Source of the DNA: Mesorhizobium sp. Pch-S
Lineage (GTDB): Bacteria > Pseudomonadota > Alphaproteobacteria > Rhizobiales > Rhizobiaceae
Assembly (NCBI RefSeq): GCF_004136315.1
Contig: NZ_CP029562.1
Span: forward strand, 4,487,501-4,551,500
DNA length: 64,000 bases
Reading direction: 5' to 3'
Position 1 is the first letter of the stretch; each line of letters begins with the position of its first letter. This document shows positions 15,684 through 25,285 of the stretch, piece by piece. The position numbers were made by a program, and so were the translations under genes. The notes below the pieces were generated by a model. It was given only the letters and a program-made list of their open reading frames with translations. It was not told the origin of the DNA and did not search any database.

Positions 15684-18095
15684 CTAGCCCGGCTCAAGCG
15701 GATTTTCGAGCGAGCCGAGCAACGCCGTTATCGCCTGCTTGTACTTTTCAAATTCCGGCGATGTCTGCCGAATTTGCATCGTCGTCGGCTGGCTCTGATC
15801 GGCCGCCACCCGCGTCACCCTTTGTCCCATCTTGCGCTCGGCCCAATCGATGACATAGCCGGCAGTTTTTCCGGTGAGAAACGGGTTGGCCTGGATCACC
15901 GCCGATCCCAGGACGGCACTCAACTGCGACGAGCCCGACGCCGCCAAGACCTGATGCGCACCCTCCATACCGAGGAAATGGCAGAGATAGAGGCGTCCGG
16001 CGGTGATCTGGTGGCCGCGCCCGCGCAGATACGCTTCGCCCTCGCGTGCGAGGTTGCGCACCATCTCGCGCGAGAGCGTGGCGTCGTAACGGAGCGCGAG
16101 CAGATCCGCCGTCGACAGCGTTCTGGCCAGATCGGGGCGATACGTGTTCATCATCCGGATCCATGTCTTGGTGATGAACTGGCCAGCGCCGGTTGCGGAC
16201 GAGTTCGGATTCTTGGCGCGTGCGCTACCGCCGCTTTCGACATGAACGATCCGTTCGGTGAGGGTCTCGACAGCCACATCGGATGAACCGCCGAAACTGC
16301 TGGTTGCGACCGTCGTCACGGTTCCCAGGGAATCGATCGCCTCACCGTTCTGGTAGAGCTCGAAATGAAGATGCGGGCCGGTCGAAAGCCCGGTGGTTCC
16401 GACGTAGCCGATGATATCGCCGGCCTTCACTCTGGTGCCGATGCCACTTGCGATGGCGAATTTTTGCATGTGAGCGTAGCGCGTCTCACGCCCGTTAGCA
16501 TGGGCGATCTTCACCAGATTGCCGTAACCGCCACCATCACCCTGGAACGTGATCTCGCCATCGAAAGCTGCCACGATGGGAGTGCCGACCGGAGCAGCCC
16601 AGTCGGTGCCTTTATGTATCCGAACCGTACCGAGGATCGGATGCTTGCGCGGGCCGAAAGTCGAGGTCATGACACCGCTCACCGGAGTGACCATGCCGTT
16701 GACCATGGTCAGGGAACGAACTTCGTCGTTGCCCGTGACGCATGCATATTGGCCGTCATTCTGCTGGAAGACGAAACAGTCGAGGCTCTTGGCTGTGCCT
16801 GAGACGCCGACATAGAGGACCTTCCCTGAGGCTTGGTCCTGGCCGCGAGGCGTCTGCGAATAGATAAGAACCAGACGCTGGTCTTCGCTGGCAAAGGCAT
16901 CCAGGTCCTGTCCGCGGGACAGATACATGATTGCCTCGCCGATAATGCTCGTGGGAACCTTGTTGCGTGCCGCCGTCGAATAGATCGCATCAAGCAGGCG
17001 ATATTGCCGCTTGGGTCCCCCCTGATCGGACGTGCCGGAATAGTTGAAGAGGTCCTGGCTGACCCATGGATCGACGCCCGACACGAAGGTGCCTGATGCA
17101 TTGCGGGTCAAAGTGCCGACATAGACATTCCTGGCGTAGATCGAAACCTGCATGAGCGACATGGTGGTCGTCTCGCGGTTAGGCCGGAACCCGCGCAGGG
17201 CGACGACAAAGCCGGACTCCAGTCCGTCGCGGTTGAAAAGCGTCTTCAGCGCCTCGCCTGCCAATTTCGCGTCATCGGGGGAGAAATGCGCGTCGAGCGC
17301 TACGCTATCCAGGCTACGGTCGTTGAAGATCCTTACGAAAGTATCCTCGGTCGCTTCGAAGCGCTGATGTTCACTGGTCACTGTCGCAACGGTGGTGGTG
17401 TCGTCGATCGCGGTTTTCTTGAATGCGGGAAGGGCCGCTTCGCCCTGATCGATGGTCTCGCCCCAGCCGGCCTCCGGGTCGTCCACGTCTGCCTGGGGGG
17501 CCGAGGCTGCGCTTCCGTCCCGTGCAGGCTGGAGATCGTTTTCCAGATCGCCTTGCTGATCGCCGGCGACCTCGCCCTGCGTGGGCGAGGCCGGCTGCAG
17601 ATCGCCGCCCGTGGTCGTCGGAGATTTTGGTGCCGCCTGTCGCTGCGCCTGGAAGAATGCGAAATCCTCCTGTGTTGACGGGATCGTCGTCATGAATTTT
17701 TCGCTGGCACTCAGCATCACGTCGGAGAGGATCTCGATCTGCGGCGACACGCCTGAACTGTCGAGCCCGGCCGGCCGCGCGATTGCGCGGCTTTTCGTTG
17801 CGGTGTCGGCATCAGGGGCAAGTGTGATCCACATCGGATCGCCAGCGAGATCGATGATGGCCGGTACATAGACGCGGGCATCGGGCGGTACGTCCTCCAT
17901 GTCTTCGATGGGATGCAGTTCCTCGTCCTCGTCTCCGAAAGACCAGTAGTCCCTGGTGAGATAGAAGCCGGTGACGATTGCAATGATCGCGAGCGTGGCG
18001 AGGCCGGCAAGGGTCCTGCGCCAGAATTTGCGCCGGCGTTCGTTCCGGCGCGCCTGCTTCTTTTGTTTGAAGCTCGTGTCGATGCTGTGCGTCAC
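15684..18095 (-). CDS. Dual peptidoglycan hydrolase: M23 endopeptidase plus lytic-transglycosylase-like domain
   Basis: The ~803-residue protein is anchored by one N-terminal helix (LAGLATLAIIAIVTGFYL) after a basic cytoplasmic tail. A long periplasmic region follows, then an M23 (LytM) zinc endopeptidase with HKGTDWAAPVG near residue 494 and GPHLHFELY near 573. An SLT/lysozyme-like domain comes next, with a probable catalytic Glu near 618 in VHVESGGSA and the SSATGAGQF motif. The start is a GTG whose GTGA overlaps the stop of the preceding gene, so it is translationally coupled; GGAAA lies upstream. It is the last gene of the kinase/phosphatase operon. It probably opens the wall for secretion-system assembly or is an effector-like wall enzyme; the anchor favours assembly. 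Confidence 0.82.
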   Translation of the reverse strand: MTHSIDTSFKQKKQARRNERRRKFWRRTLAGLATLAIIAIVTGFYLTRDYWSFGDEDEELHPIEDMEDVPPDARVYVPAIIDLAGDPMWITLAPDADTATKSRAIARPAGLDSSGVSPQIEILSDVMLSASEKFMTTIPSTQEDFAFFQAQRQAAPKSPTTTGGDLQPASPTQGEVAGDQQGDLENDLQPARDGSAASAPQADVDDPEAGWGETIDQGEAALPAFKKTAIDDTTTVATVTSEHQRFEATEDTFVRIFNDRSLDSVALDAHFSPDDAKLAGEALKTLFNRDGLESGFVVALRGFRPNRETTTMSLMQVSIYARNVYVGTLTRNASGTFVSGVDPWVSQDLFNYSGTSDQGGPKRQYRLLDAIYSTAARNKVPTSIIGEAIMYLSRGQDLDAFASEDQRLVLIYSQTPRGQDQASGKVLYVGVSGTAKSLDCFVFQQNDGQYACVTGNDEVRSLTMVNGMVTPVSGVMTSTFGPRKHPILGTVRIHKGTDWAAPVGTPIVAAFDGEITFQGDGGGYGNLVKIAHANGRETRYAHMQKFAIASGIGTRVKAGDIIGYVGTTGLSTGPHLHFELYQNGEAIDSLGTVTTVATSSFGGSSDVAVETLTERIVHVESGGSARAKNPNSSATGAGQFITKTWIRMMNTYRPDLARTLSTADLLALRYDATLSREMVRNLAREGEAYLRGRGHQITAGRLYLCHFLGMEGAHQVLAASGSSQLSAVLGSAVIQANPFLTGKTAGYVIDWAERKMGQRVTRVAADQSQPTTMQIRQTSPEFEKYKQAITALLGSLENPLEPG

Positions 18096-18595
18096 GGGCT
18101 GTTTCCGGTCAGGAAATAGGTCCAGCGTACCTGTTCGAGCGTGTCGACTTCGACGAAGCGCGCCGCGATATGGCCACGCTGCCAGCACTCGTCGATACCC
18201 CGTATCGAGAAGCGGCGTCGGTCGACGCACATTTCGACCGATCCGTTGAGGATCGCGTGACCGAAGACATCCGTCGCATAGAGATAGATGTAGCGGTTCG
18301 CCAATTCCTCGCGGATGACGTTCACGCACTGGTTGGCGCCGATGGTCCACCACCCGTCGGTCTGGTCGGCGTCGTCGATCTTCTGCCCGACAGCCAGATT
18401 GACGACATCGAGCGTCTGGTTGCACACCGTGAATTCTGCACGGGCCGTGTCGATCGACAGGATCGACAGCAGCGTTGCCGCAAGCAGCGTGGCGGCGATC
18501 ATGCGGCCGGAGAATTCAGGCCATGTTTGAAACAAGCCACGCCGCTCGCGTGACAGTGGCCAAAACAGGCGCGGGCAGCGGAGGTCCATCGGCAT
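18092..18595 (-). CDS. DUF1036-like periplasmic protein
   Basis: The protein has up to 167 residues. A hydrophobic stretch (MIAATLLAATLLSILSIDTARA) looks like a signal peptide, followed by EFTVCNQTLDVVNLAVGQK and WWTIGANQCVNVIRE, as in DUF1036 proteins of unknown function. If translation starts at 18595 the N-terminal extension is ~31 residues, long for a signal; the internal Met before the hydrophobic stretch is the alternative. Four Cys residues in the mature part could form two disulfides. It lies six bases after the kinase gene and overlaps the peptidoglycan hydrolase gene by four bases, so all are co-transcribed. A role as partner of either neighbour is possible but unproven. Confidence 0.65.
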   Translation of the reverse strand: MPMDLRCPRLFWPLSRERRGLFQTWPEFSGRMIAATLLAATLLSILSIDTARAEFTVCNQTLDVVNLAVGQKIDDADQTDGWWTIGANQCVNVIREELANRYIYLYATDVFGHAILNGSVEMCVDRRRFSIRGIDECWQRGHIAARFVEVDTLEQVRWTYFLTGNSP

Positions 18596-18601
18596 CCATA
18601 T

Positions 18602-20821
18602 CTATCCGCCAAGTCGGAAATATTTGGCGGTTGCGGAAAACTGTGCACTGTCCGCCTCGATCTCCTTGAGGATCCTGGGCAGGAGCTCCGAAGCTGGCGT
18701 CGGTCTCGAGAACATTGCAGCCTGGACGTCGCGTGGCCCGGTGATCACCAGCATGATCTGCGGTACGGCCTTGCCGGCAGCCTTGTCGCTGGCACCAAGA
18801 CCGATGGGGATGCTGAACGCGGCCTTGTCGGTCTGCGCGACCATGCGGTCGTCGAGGTTGAAGGCAATGCCCTTGTGATCGATCAGCATGACGTTCGAGA
18901 CAAGCCCGCCACGCGTGACCAGTGAGCCGCTGATCGGAGAGCCGTCGGACACCGATGTTCTGTCGAGGACAAGCTGCGGCCGCTCGGCACTGTTGCGGTC
19001 GAAAAATCGCAGGAAGCTGGTTACCTCGCATTGCGGCTCAGCGATAAGCCGAACGCTGATCTCCGGTTCGAGATGGAACCTTGACTGGAAATCACCGAGC
19101 ATCCGCTCGAAAGGCTGCACGGCCATTCCGAAGCCTTCTATCGCTGCCGCACCATCTGTTGCCGATGTCAGCGACGCGTAGAAACAATTGCCGCCGCCAA
19201 AGTCGCGCACCCATGAGGCGCGCTGGGTCATCTCATCGACCTTGTTCGTCGACGGAATTTCCGGCTTGGGGAGATTGACCGCAACGTCGTTGTTCTCCTG
19301 TGGCCTGGCCGCCGGTGGTTGCGGTTGTGTTGGCCCGCTCGGCGCTTCCGGTTGTGCGGGCTTCTGGTTTTCGCCAACAGGAGAGGACGGCGTGTTCGTC
19401 TTCGGCAGTTTGGGGAGGTTGTCGTCGGCGCCGGGTATGCCAGGTTTGGTTGCTGTCGGTTTCGTATCTGGCAGCGGCCTGGTGTCGGTTTCCGTCTTGC
19501 TCGTTTCGGGTGCCTTGGTGGCAGGTGGCTCGTTGGCCGGTTGTCCCGGTTTCTGGGCTTCGGCGGTTTTCGAGTCCTCTGCTGGACGTTGTGGTGGCTG
19601 GACCGGCTGCGTGTCTTTTGTCTGGTTGTTGTCGGCAACCTTCCCAGAGGTCGGCGAGGGTGCAAGGGTGCCGCTGAAAAAGAGACCCACAGCGGCCAAA
19701 AGCGCCAATGCTACCCCACCGCCGACGATCAGCGGCAGTCGAGCGGACTTTGTCGGCGCGGTTGACGTAGAGGGGCTGGCGGCAACAGGCGCCGGTGCTG
19801 CTCCCGGCTCCGAAAGGTGCGCCGGTCGCACATGCTGGACGAAGCGCTGTTCGGCAGAAGAGGGCAGGGCCTGTTGCGCATCGGGAGGGCTTGTCCGGCC
19901 GGTGTGAGACAAACCTGAACGCTCGCGCGTACCGAACAATGCCGGCGGCGATGTCGCATCGAGATCCTCGTCGCGCGTCGCCCTGGCGATTTCCGCCATG
20001 CTGGCCGGACGGTCACGTGGATCCGGCTGCAGCATCGCTTCGAGGAGATCGCGGAAATCGGGGTCGATGTCCGACAGGTCTGGCACCGTCCTGCGTTTTT
20101 CAATGACCTCATATTGCGAGCCACTCATATCCAGCGGCTTGCCGCGCAATGTTGCAGCCAGCACCAGCCCAAGGCTGTAGATATCGGATTGTTCGCTGAC
20201 TTCGCCGCCAAAGAGCCCAAGCTGTTCCGGCGAAACATAGTTGTATTTTCCGGCAAACTTTCCGCCGATCAGGGTCTCGCCTCCGACGGTGGCCGATCGC
20301 GCTATGCCAAAATCGATGATCTTGGCGCGATCGACGCGGCCGCCCGGCAGGATGATGTTGTCAGGCGACAGGTCGCGATGGACTGCGCCGGCCTGATGCA
20401 CTGCGCTGAGCCCCGAGGCGAGGCGATGGCAGAGCCTGCGCACATCCGGTGACGACATGGCGCCGAGGCGGATGATGTCGAACAGGGACTGGCCGTCCAC
20501 GAACTCCATGGCGAGGTAGGGCCGGCCGATTCCAGGATCGATGGTGAAGACGTGGTAACGCACGACGGCGTCATGCGACAGGTGATTGAGGATCGACGCT
20601 TCCTTGCGGAACAGCGAAAGGATGGTCTGGTCGCGGGCGAATTCGGGCAGCACGATCTTGATCGCGACATGATCGCCGGTCTGGATGTTGTGGCCACGAT
20701 AGACTTCGCCCATGCCGCCGGATGCGATCCTCTCGTCGAGTTCGTAGATGGCGCTGAGTTGTGTACCCACACCCGCATAGGCGACGTTCGTCGATAGTCG
20801 TGTCTTGTCGTCGTCGCTCAT
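18602..20821 (-). CDS. ppkA: T6SS-associated transmembrane Ser/Thr protein kinase (PpkA/TagE type)
   Basis: The 739-residue protein has a complete kinase domain: Gly-rich loop at 33-41 (ASGGMGEVY), Lys55 (VAIKIV), catalytic H148-R-D150, Asn155, D170-F-G and APE-equivalent SPEQ. A Pro/Thr-rich linker flanks one membrane helix (~363-383, LPLIVGGGVALALLAAVGLF). The last ~210 residues form a periplasmic domain I do not recognise (WVRDFGGGNCFYASL, MLVITGPRDVQAA). In known systems PpkA phosphorylates the FHA protein or TssL to switch on assembly. The start overlaps the phosphatase stop (ATGA). The layout, with its antagonist next door and an FHA gene in the operon, matches the threonine-phosphorylation pathway. 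Confidence 0.9.
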   Translation of the reverse strand: MSDDDKTRLSTNVAYAGVGTQLSAIYELDERIASGGMGEVYRGHNIQTGDHVAIKIVLPEFARDQTILSLFRKEASILNHLSHDAVVRYHVFTIDPGIGRPYLAMEFVDGQSLFDIIRLGAMSSPDVRRLCHRLASGLSAVHQAGAVHRDLSPDNIILPGGRVDRAKIIDFGIARSATVGGETLIGGKFAGKYNYVSPEQLGLFGGEVSEQSDIYSLGLVLAATLRGKPLDMSGSQYEVIEKRRTVPDLSDIDPDFRDLLEAMLQPDPRDRPASMAEIARATRDEDLDATSPPALFGTRERSGLSHTGRTSPPDAQQALPSSAEQRFVQHVRPAHLSEPGAAPAPVAASPSTSTAPTKSARLPLIVGGGVALALLAAVGLFFSGTLAPSPTSGKVADNNQTKDTQPVQPPQRPAEDSKTAEAQKPGQPANEPPATKAPETSKTETDTRPLPDTKPTATKPGIPGADDNLPKLPKTNTPSSPVGENQKPAQPEAPSGPTQPQPPAARPQENNDVAVNLPKPEIPSTNKVDEMTQRASWVRDFGGGNCFYASLTSATDGAAAIEGFGMAVQPFERMLGDFQSRFHLEPEISVRLIAEPQCEVTSFLRFFDRNSAERPQLVLDRTSVSDGSPISGSLVTRGGLVSNVMLIDHKGIAFNLDDRMVAQTDKAAFSIPIGLGASDKAAGKAVPQIMLVITGPRDVQAAMFSRPTPASELLPRILKEIEADSAQFSATAKYFRLGG

Positions 20822-21660
20822 CTTGCGAGGCCTTCCGCTCCGGACCGATCCGAATTGAAGCTCCCGTTGCGCTCGCCGCCGATCTTCACGAGTACAATGG
20901 TTACATTGTCGCTTCCGCCGCGCGCCAGCACCGTCTCCAGCAAACTACGGCATGCTGCCTGCGGTGCGGCCGACCTGACAGCCGCTTCGATCTCGGCATC
21001 GCGGACATGCGCGGTCAGTCCGTCGGTGCTCAGAACAAAAACATCGCCTGCCATCAACACGCCTTGCTGGAAATCGATCCTGAGCTGGTCACTGACACCG
21101 ACTGCATGCGTAATCACATTGCGGCGAGGCCAGGTAAGCGCTTCCTCCGCGCTGATAACGCCACGGTCGAGCAGTTCCTGAACTTCCGAGTGATCTTTCG
21201 AAACCTGGCTGATCCGGCCATTGCGAACCAGATAGATGCGGCTGTCGCCGGCCCACAGACAGGCGAAGCGACCGTCCATGGCGAGCAGGGCCGCAAAGGT
21301 GGAGCCGATGGTGATGCCACGCGAGCGCGATATGTTGCGGATTTCGGCGTTGGCCCGGTTCAGCCGGTCTTCGAAACGGGCGCGAAGGTCCGGCGCCGAG
21401 CTTGGGATGCCGATCGTCGCCAGATGATCGACGATGCTGGCGGACGCGAGTTCACCAGCCTCATGGCCGCCCATTCCGTCGGCCACCACCCACAGGCCGG
21501 TCTGTGGTTCGACAAGGTAGTTGTCCTCGTTGTGATCGCGAACACAGCCCTTGTGGCTCACACCGAAGCTCTCGACGGGAAGGGCGACAGTGTTCAAATT
21601 GCCACCAAGCGCTTCGTGAGCGTCCTCTGTGACGAACGATGGGTCGCGTACGCAGGCCAT
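20818..21660 (-). CDS. pppA: T6SS-associated PP2C-family Ser/Thr phosphatase (PppA)
   Basis: The 280-residue protein carries the PP2C metal-binding motifs in order: RDHNEDN, VADGMGGHEAG, WAGDSRIYLVR, LSTDGLT and GGSDNVTIVL. It is cytoplasmic and should remove the phosphate placed by the kinase encoded directly downstream (four-base overlap). The start at 21660 lacks a strong ribosome site, and the first ~25 residues are poorly constrained, so a shorter product is possible. A 69-base gap separates it from the TssM-like gene upstream. The gene pair defines this operon as the phosphoregulatory half of the secretion locus. Confidence 0.9.
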   Translation of the reverse strand: MACVRDPSFVTEDAHEALGGNLNTVALPVESFGVSHKGCVRDHNEDNYLVEPQTGLWVVADGMGGHEAGELASASIVDHLATIGIPSSAPDLRARFEDRLNRANAEIRNISRSRGITIGSTFAALLAMDGRFACLWAGDSRIYLVRNGRISQVSKDHSEVQELLDRGVISAEEALTWPRRNVITHAVGVSDQLRIDFQQGVLMAGDVFVLSTDGLTAHVRDAEIEAAVRSAAPQAACRSLLETVLARGGSDNVTIVLVKIGGERNGSFNSDRSGAEGLAR

Positions 21661-21729
21661 TTTGCCACAAGCGCGTACGTTAGAGTATCGAAATGACGGC
21701 CGAAGCTGCCGTGCTGGAGCGGGGCCATC

Positions 21730-24700
21730 TCAAAAAGCCTTTGGACAGCTGAAACCGGACAAGGCCTGCAGGAGGAAGGGGTTGGCCCCGGAACCCGCCT
21801 GGATCGTGTAGGCCACGTCGCGTCCCCCGATGACGAAGCGCGCTTCAATGGTGCCGCCGCTGTTCGTGATGGTTGCTTTGTCGAACAACCGCTTCAACGC
21901 CCACGGTCCATCGAATTTGAGCGCGGACTCGCGCCCAGGCATTTCCGGCTGGAGGCTGAGGCTCGCGGACGCGGAAGCCGTGCCGTCTGGCCATGTCACC
22001 GTGCTCGGCACGTTCCCGGCCTGGCTGCTCTGGACGGTCTGACCATCGATATTCAGGATCGCGCTGTCGGCATCGCCGTTGAGCGAGAAAGGCGTGAAGG
22101 TGATGTTCACCGACGGCGTCGAACCTCCGGAGGGAAAGAAGGCGCTGCGGATCTCTGCTGCGGACTGGAAGGCCTTCAAGGTCGATTTCGCCAGGCCGCG
22201 GCTGGAACGGATATCCTGCTTCCACGTCCATTCCTGGCCGGTCATGTCGATCAGCGGGGCAAGGTTCTGCGCGAAGAAGCGGTCCATCACGCCGCCGGGT
22301 GCAAACAGTCTGGCGAAATCCGCCATCGAGATCTCATCCGCGCCGTCGCGTGCGAAGGGATAGTGACCATTGACTGCTGCCTCGCAGGCGCGCGTGACGG
22401 ATTGGTCGAGGTTCTGGTTGAGGTTGGTCATAGAGGTCTCGGCGACATTGCCTTCGAACTCGTCAGCCGCCGCGGTCACCATGCGCGCGAGCGGCTTGGG
22501 CAGGCGCGAGACGTTGGCACGCAGCGTCGAGATCTGTAGCTGCAGGTTTGCGTTGACGCGTTCAGTCTGTGATGGAGCATCGGCCGAGAGCTTCAGGCTC
22601 TGGAAAATATCGCGAAAGTTCTGGGTCAGTGCGTCGAGAGGCCGGCGGCCGGCAGCACCGCTGATCAGTGTCTGGAAAGAGCGGAACTGTGCCTCCACGG
22701 TTGCGCCGGCATTTTGTGCCAGTGCCGAGTTTACGCCGGCGCGACTTTGCGATTTGCCTCCGGTGACCTGCAAGCCGATGCGGGAAAGGCCCTTGGCCAC
22801 GCTCGCGAGATCCTCCTGACCACTGCTGGTCTCGTCCCCGGAGGTAGTGCTGCCTCTGGTCAGAGCGGTCTCGTCGGCGATTGCCGTAAACAACTGGTCC
22901 AGTGGCGAGCCTGGCGAAGCGACGGCGGAAAGCGCGATGTAGTGCGGCTTGTCTTTCAGCATCGCCTTGAATTTCAGCTGGTCGAGCGCGCCTTTCCAGG
23001 CGGCGGCGAATTCCTTGCCATAGCGGTCGACAAGCTCGGGGCCGAGCTTTGGCAGGTCCTGGTCGATGCCACCCTGTTCGCCACCCCCGCCGAGTACCCA
23101 TTGCTCGTCGACGAGCATCTGCGCGATGCGCGCAAGCTGTGGCAGGAAGAAGCGGTTGAACCCGGCGTGGGTATAAAGACCGGGAACATGAAGATCGGCG
23201 AGGTCGCTTCCATCCATGCGCTCGAACAGCAGCCTGGCCTCCGGGCCGGCGTTGGCTGCGATGGAGAAATCCCTCAGCCTTGCTGCGTAGACCGCCGAGC
23301 CGATCAGCGCCGACGCGCGTTCGGCCAGACTCATGCGCCCGAGCGAACGCTGTGCGGCTTCGATCAAGGGCTGGTTGAGTTCGAAGACCGGATCGTACGC
23401 GTCATCCAACTCAAGCATGGCGCGCAGATGTTTCTCGATCTGCGCCCGGCCCTCGCGGTTGTTCTCGCCGGGATAGCGGTTTTCCTCCCAATCCTGCTTC
23501 ATCCACGAAACGATCAGATCGTCATCGACTTTCGGTGCCTGGCCCCCCAGCATCAGGTAGATCTTCAACGGCTGGTACAGTGCCACCGGATCGGCCATCC
23601 TTGACTGGATGGTTCGCTCCGCCTGAACCAGAAGACGGGATCTGAAGGTTCGTTCAAGCGCCTGCCGATAAGCTGTCGTAGAGGCTGACGACAGCCGCTC
23701 CCGCTGGCTGAGCCCAAAGCTTTCCTCAATCGGCTTGCCCTGGCTGCCACTTTCGAAACCGGCTGGCAGGTTACGCAACTGGTCGAGCGGCCCGATGACG
23801 TTTTCCAGGTCGACATCGGTCACGGTCGTGCTCTTGAGCAGTGAGCCCGCGCTGTCCTGATACTGCGCGATCGCCTGTCTCGTGGAAGCGATCAATGAGC
23901 TGTTGGCAAAGAAGCTGAGGCCCAGAACGCCAAGGGCTGCAAAGGCCACCAGCGCGATCGCTGCCAGCCCGCCAAACCGGATCAGCCTGCTGCGCCGTTC
24001 GGCGACCCTGTCGAAGGAGACCCAGCCCGATTCCGGGAAGACCACATTGGTCAGCAGATCATGCAGGAACAAGCTCTTTCCAGTGCCCGAAAGATAGGCT
24101 TGTGATCTGCTGCCGAAGCTGCGCCCGATCGCGCCCAAAACCTGGTCGAAGGGAGTTCCTTCCTGAGTGCCGGACGAGAAATAGAACCCGCGCAGGCAGA
24201 CATCTGCCTGCGGTCGGGAGGCATCGAACAGACTGCCAATGAAATGGGTTATCCGGTTTCTGAGCGCACCGAATTGAGCCGGGAAGCCGAAAATGGCGAT
24301 CCGCGCAACCGGATCGGTCTCTTCCTGAAGCCGGTCGACGACCTCTTCCGCCAGACGCTCGGCCAGCGCGTCGAATTCAGCAGGTGCCTCAACGGCCATG
24401 TTTCTTGTGCGATCGGCAGTCTGGAACGTCGCGCCCCACACCTTGCGCCTGCGCTGTTCGTCGAAGTCGGCGAAATAGTCCATGAAACCAGAGACCAGGT
24501 CGGCCTTGGTGAAAAGAAGATAGACCGGAAACTGGATTTTCAGTGTTTCGTGCAGCTCGCGCAGGCGGCCCTTTATTTCGGTGACATGCGTGTCGAGTTG
24601 CCGGTCGTCGAGGCTGATGAGGTCGGCGAGGCTGATGGCGAGGATCACGCCGTTGATCGGTTGCCTGGTACGGTATGTCTTCAGCAATCCGAGGAATCCG

Positions 24701-25281
24701 AGCCAGCTCGCCTTGTCGCGCGCGGCGTCGGATTCGAATGTCGTGTAGCGACCGGCCGTGTCTATCAGGACCGCTTCGTCGGTGAACCACCAGTCACAGG
24801 ATCGCGTACCACCCACACCGGTGACGGGCTGCGCATTTCCTGAGCCCGCCAGCGGAAATTTCAGTCCCGAATTGACCAGCGCCGTCGTCTTGCCCGCGCC
24901 GGGCGGACCGATGACGATGTACCATGGGATATCATAGAGGAAATTGCGCTTGCCGGTCGTCCGTTTCAACGTTGCGATGGCTTCACGCATGCCCGCTTCG
25001 AGCACCAGTGCATCGTTGTTCTGTTCGTCGTCGCGCGTGATGGCTTTTTCGAGTGCTTTTTGCGCCCTGCGCCTTGCCCAGAAATGGATGCCGTAAAACA
25101 GCGCCAAGAGAGCAATGGTCACTCCGATGATCATTGCCCTCAGCCACACGGAGCCGAGCGGGCGGCTGTCGGCGAAGCGGACCAGCGGCCCGGCATACCA
25201 GATGGCCGCCGAGAAGCCGGCGAGCGCGAGAACACTGAATATCCGCAGCATCCAGCGCATCAGCTCCGTTCTCCGGTGCAT
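21730..25281 (-). CDS. tssM: Second TssM/IcmF inner-membrane protein
   Basis: The 1183-residue protein shows the full IcmF layout. Two helices lie near the N-terminus (~11-31 and ~45-67), followed by a cytoplasmic NTPase domain with an intact Walker A (GPPGAGKT, 125-132). A third helix sits near 435-460 (GGLAAIALVAFAALGVLGLSFF), and a large periplasmic part ends in the beta-rich C-terminal domain (VNITFTPFSLNGD, ALKRLFDKATI). TssM spans the envelope and binds TssL and TssJ. A start at 25260, with GGAG motifs just upstream, is a good alternative. It follows the second tssL by four bases. The core operon has its own tssM at 37597-41139, so this copy is additional and not a replacement. Confidence 0.93.
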   Translation of the reverse strand: MHRRTELMRWMLRIFSVLALAGFSAAIWYAGPLVRFADSRPLGSVWLRAMIIGVTIALLALFYGIHFWARRRAQKALEKAITRDDEQNNDALVLEAGMREAIATLKRTTGKRNFLYDIPWYIVIGPPGAGKTTALVNSGLKFPLAGSGNAQPVTGVGGTRSCDWWFTDEAVLIDTAGRYTTFESDAARDKASWLGFLGLLKTYRTRQPINGVILAISLADLISLDDRQLDTHVTEIKGRLRELHETLKIQFPVYLLFTKADLVSGFMDYFADFDEQRRRKVWGATFQTADRTRNMAVEAPAEFDALAERLAEEVVDRLQEETDPVARIAIFGFPAQFGALRNRITHFIGSLFDASRPQADVCLRGFYFSSGTQEGTPFDQVLGAIGRSFGSRSQAYLSGTGKSLFLHDLLTNVVFPESGWVSFDRVAERRSRLIRFGGLAAIALVAFAALGVLGLSFFANSSLIASTRQAIAQYQDSAGSLLKSTTVTDVDLENVIGPLDQLRNLPAGFESGSQGKPIEESFGLSQRERLSSASTTAYRQALERTFRSRLLVQAERTIQSRMADPVALYQPLKIYLMLGGQAPKVDDDLIVSWMKQDWEENRYPGENNREGRAQIEKHLRAMLELDDAYDPVFELNQPLIEAAQRSLGRMSLAERASALIGSAVYAARLRDFSIAANAGPEARLLFERMDGSDLADLHVPGLYTHAGFNRFFLPQLARIAQMLVDEQWVLGGGGEQGGIDQDLPKLGPELVDRYGKEFAAAWKGALDQLKFKAMLKDKPHYIALSAVASPGSPLDQLFTAIADETALTRGSTTSGDETSSGQEDLASVAKGLSRIGLQVTGGKSQSRAGVNSALAQNAGATVEAQFRSFQTLISGAAGRRPLDALTQNFRDIFQSLKLSADAPSQTERVNANLQLQISTLRANVSRLPKPLARMVTAAADEFEGNVAETSMTNLNQNLDQSVTRACEAAVNGHYPFARDGADEISMADFARLFAPGGVMDRFFAQNLAPLIDMTGQEWTWKQDIRSSRGLAKSTLKAFQSAAEIRSAFFPSGGSTPSVNITFTPFSLNGDADSAILNIDGQTVQSSQAGNVPSTVTWPDGTASASASLSLQPEMPGRESALKFDGPWALKRLFDKATITNSGGTIEARFVIGGRDVAYTIQAGSGANPFLLQALSGFSCPKAF

Positions 25282-25285
25282 CCGC

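Noticed and set aside
19188..19907. Plus-strand open frame opposite the ppkA linker
   Set aside because: The Gly/Cys/Val-rich translation is the mirror of the Pro/Thr-rich kinase linker and has no ribosome site.
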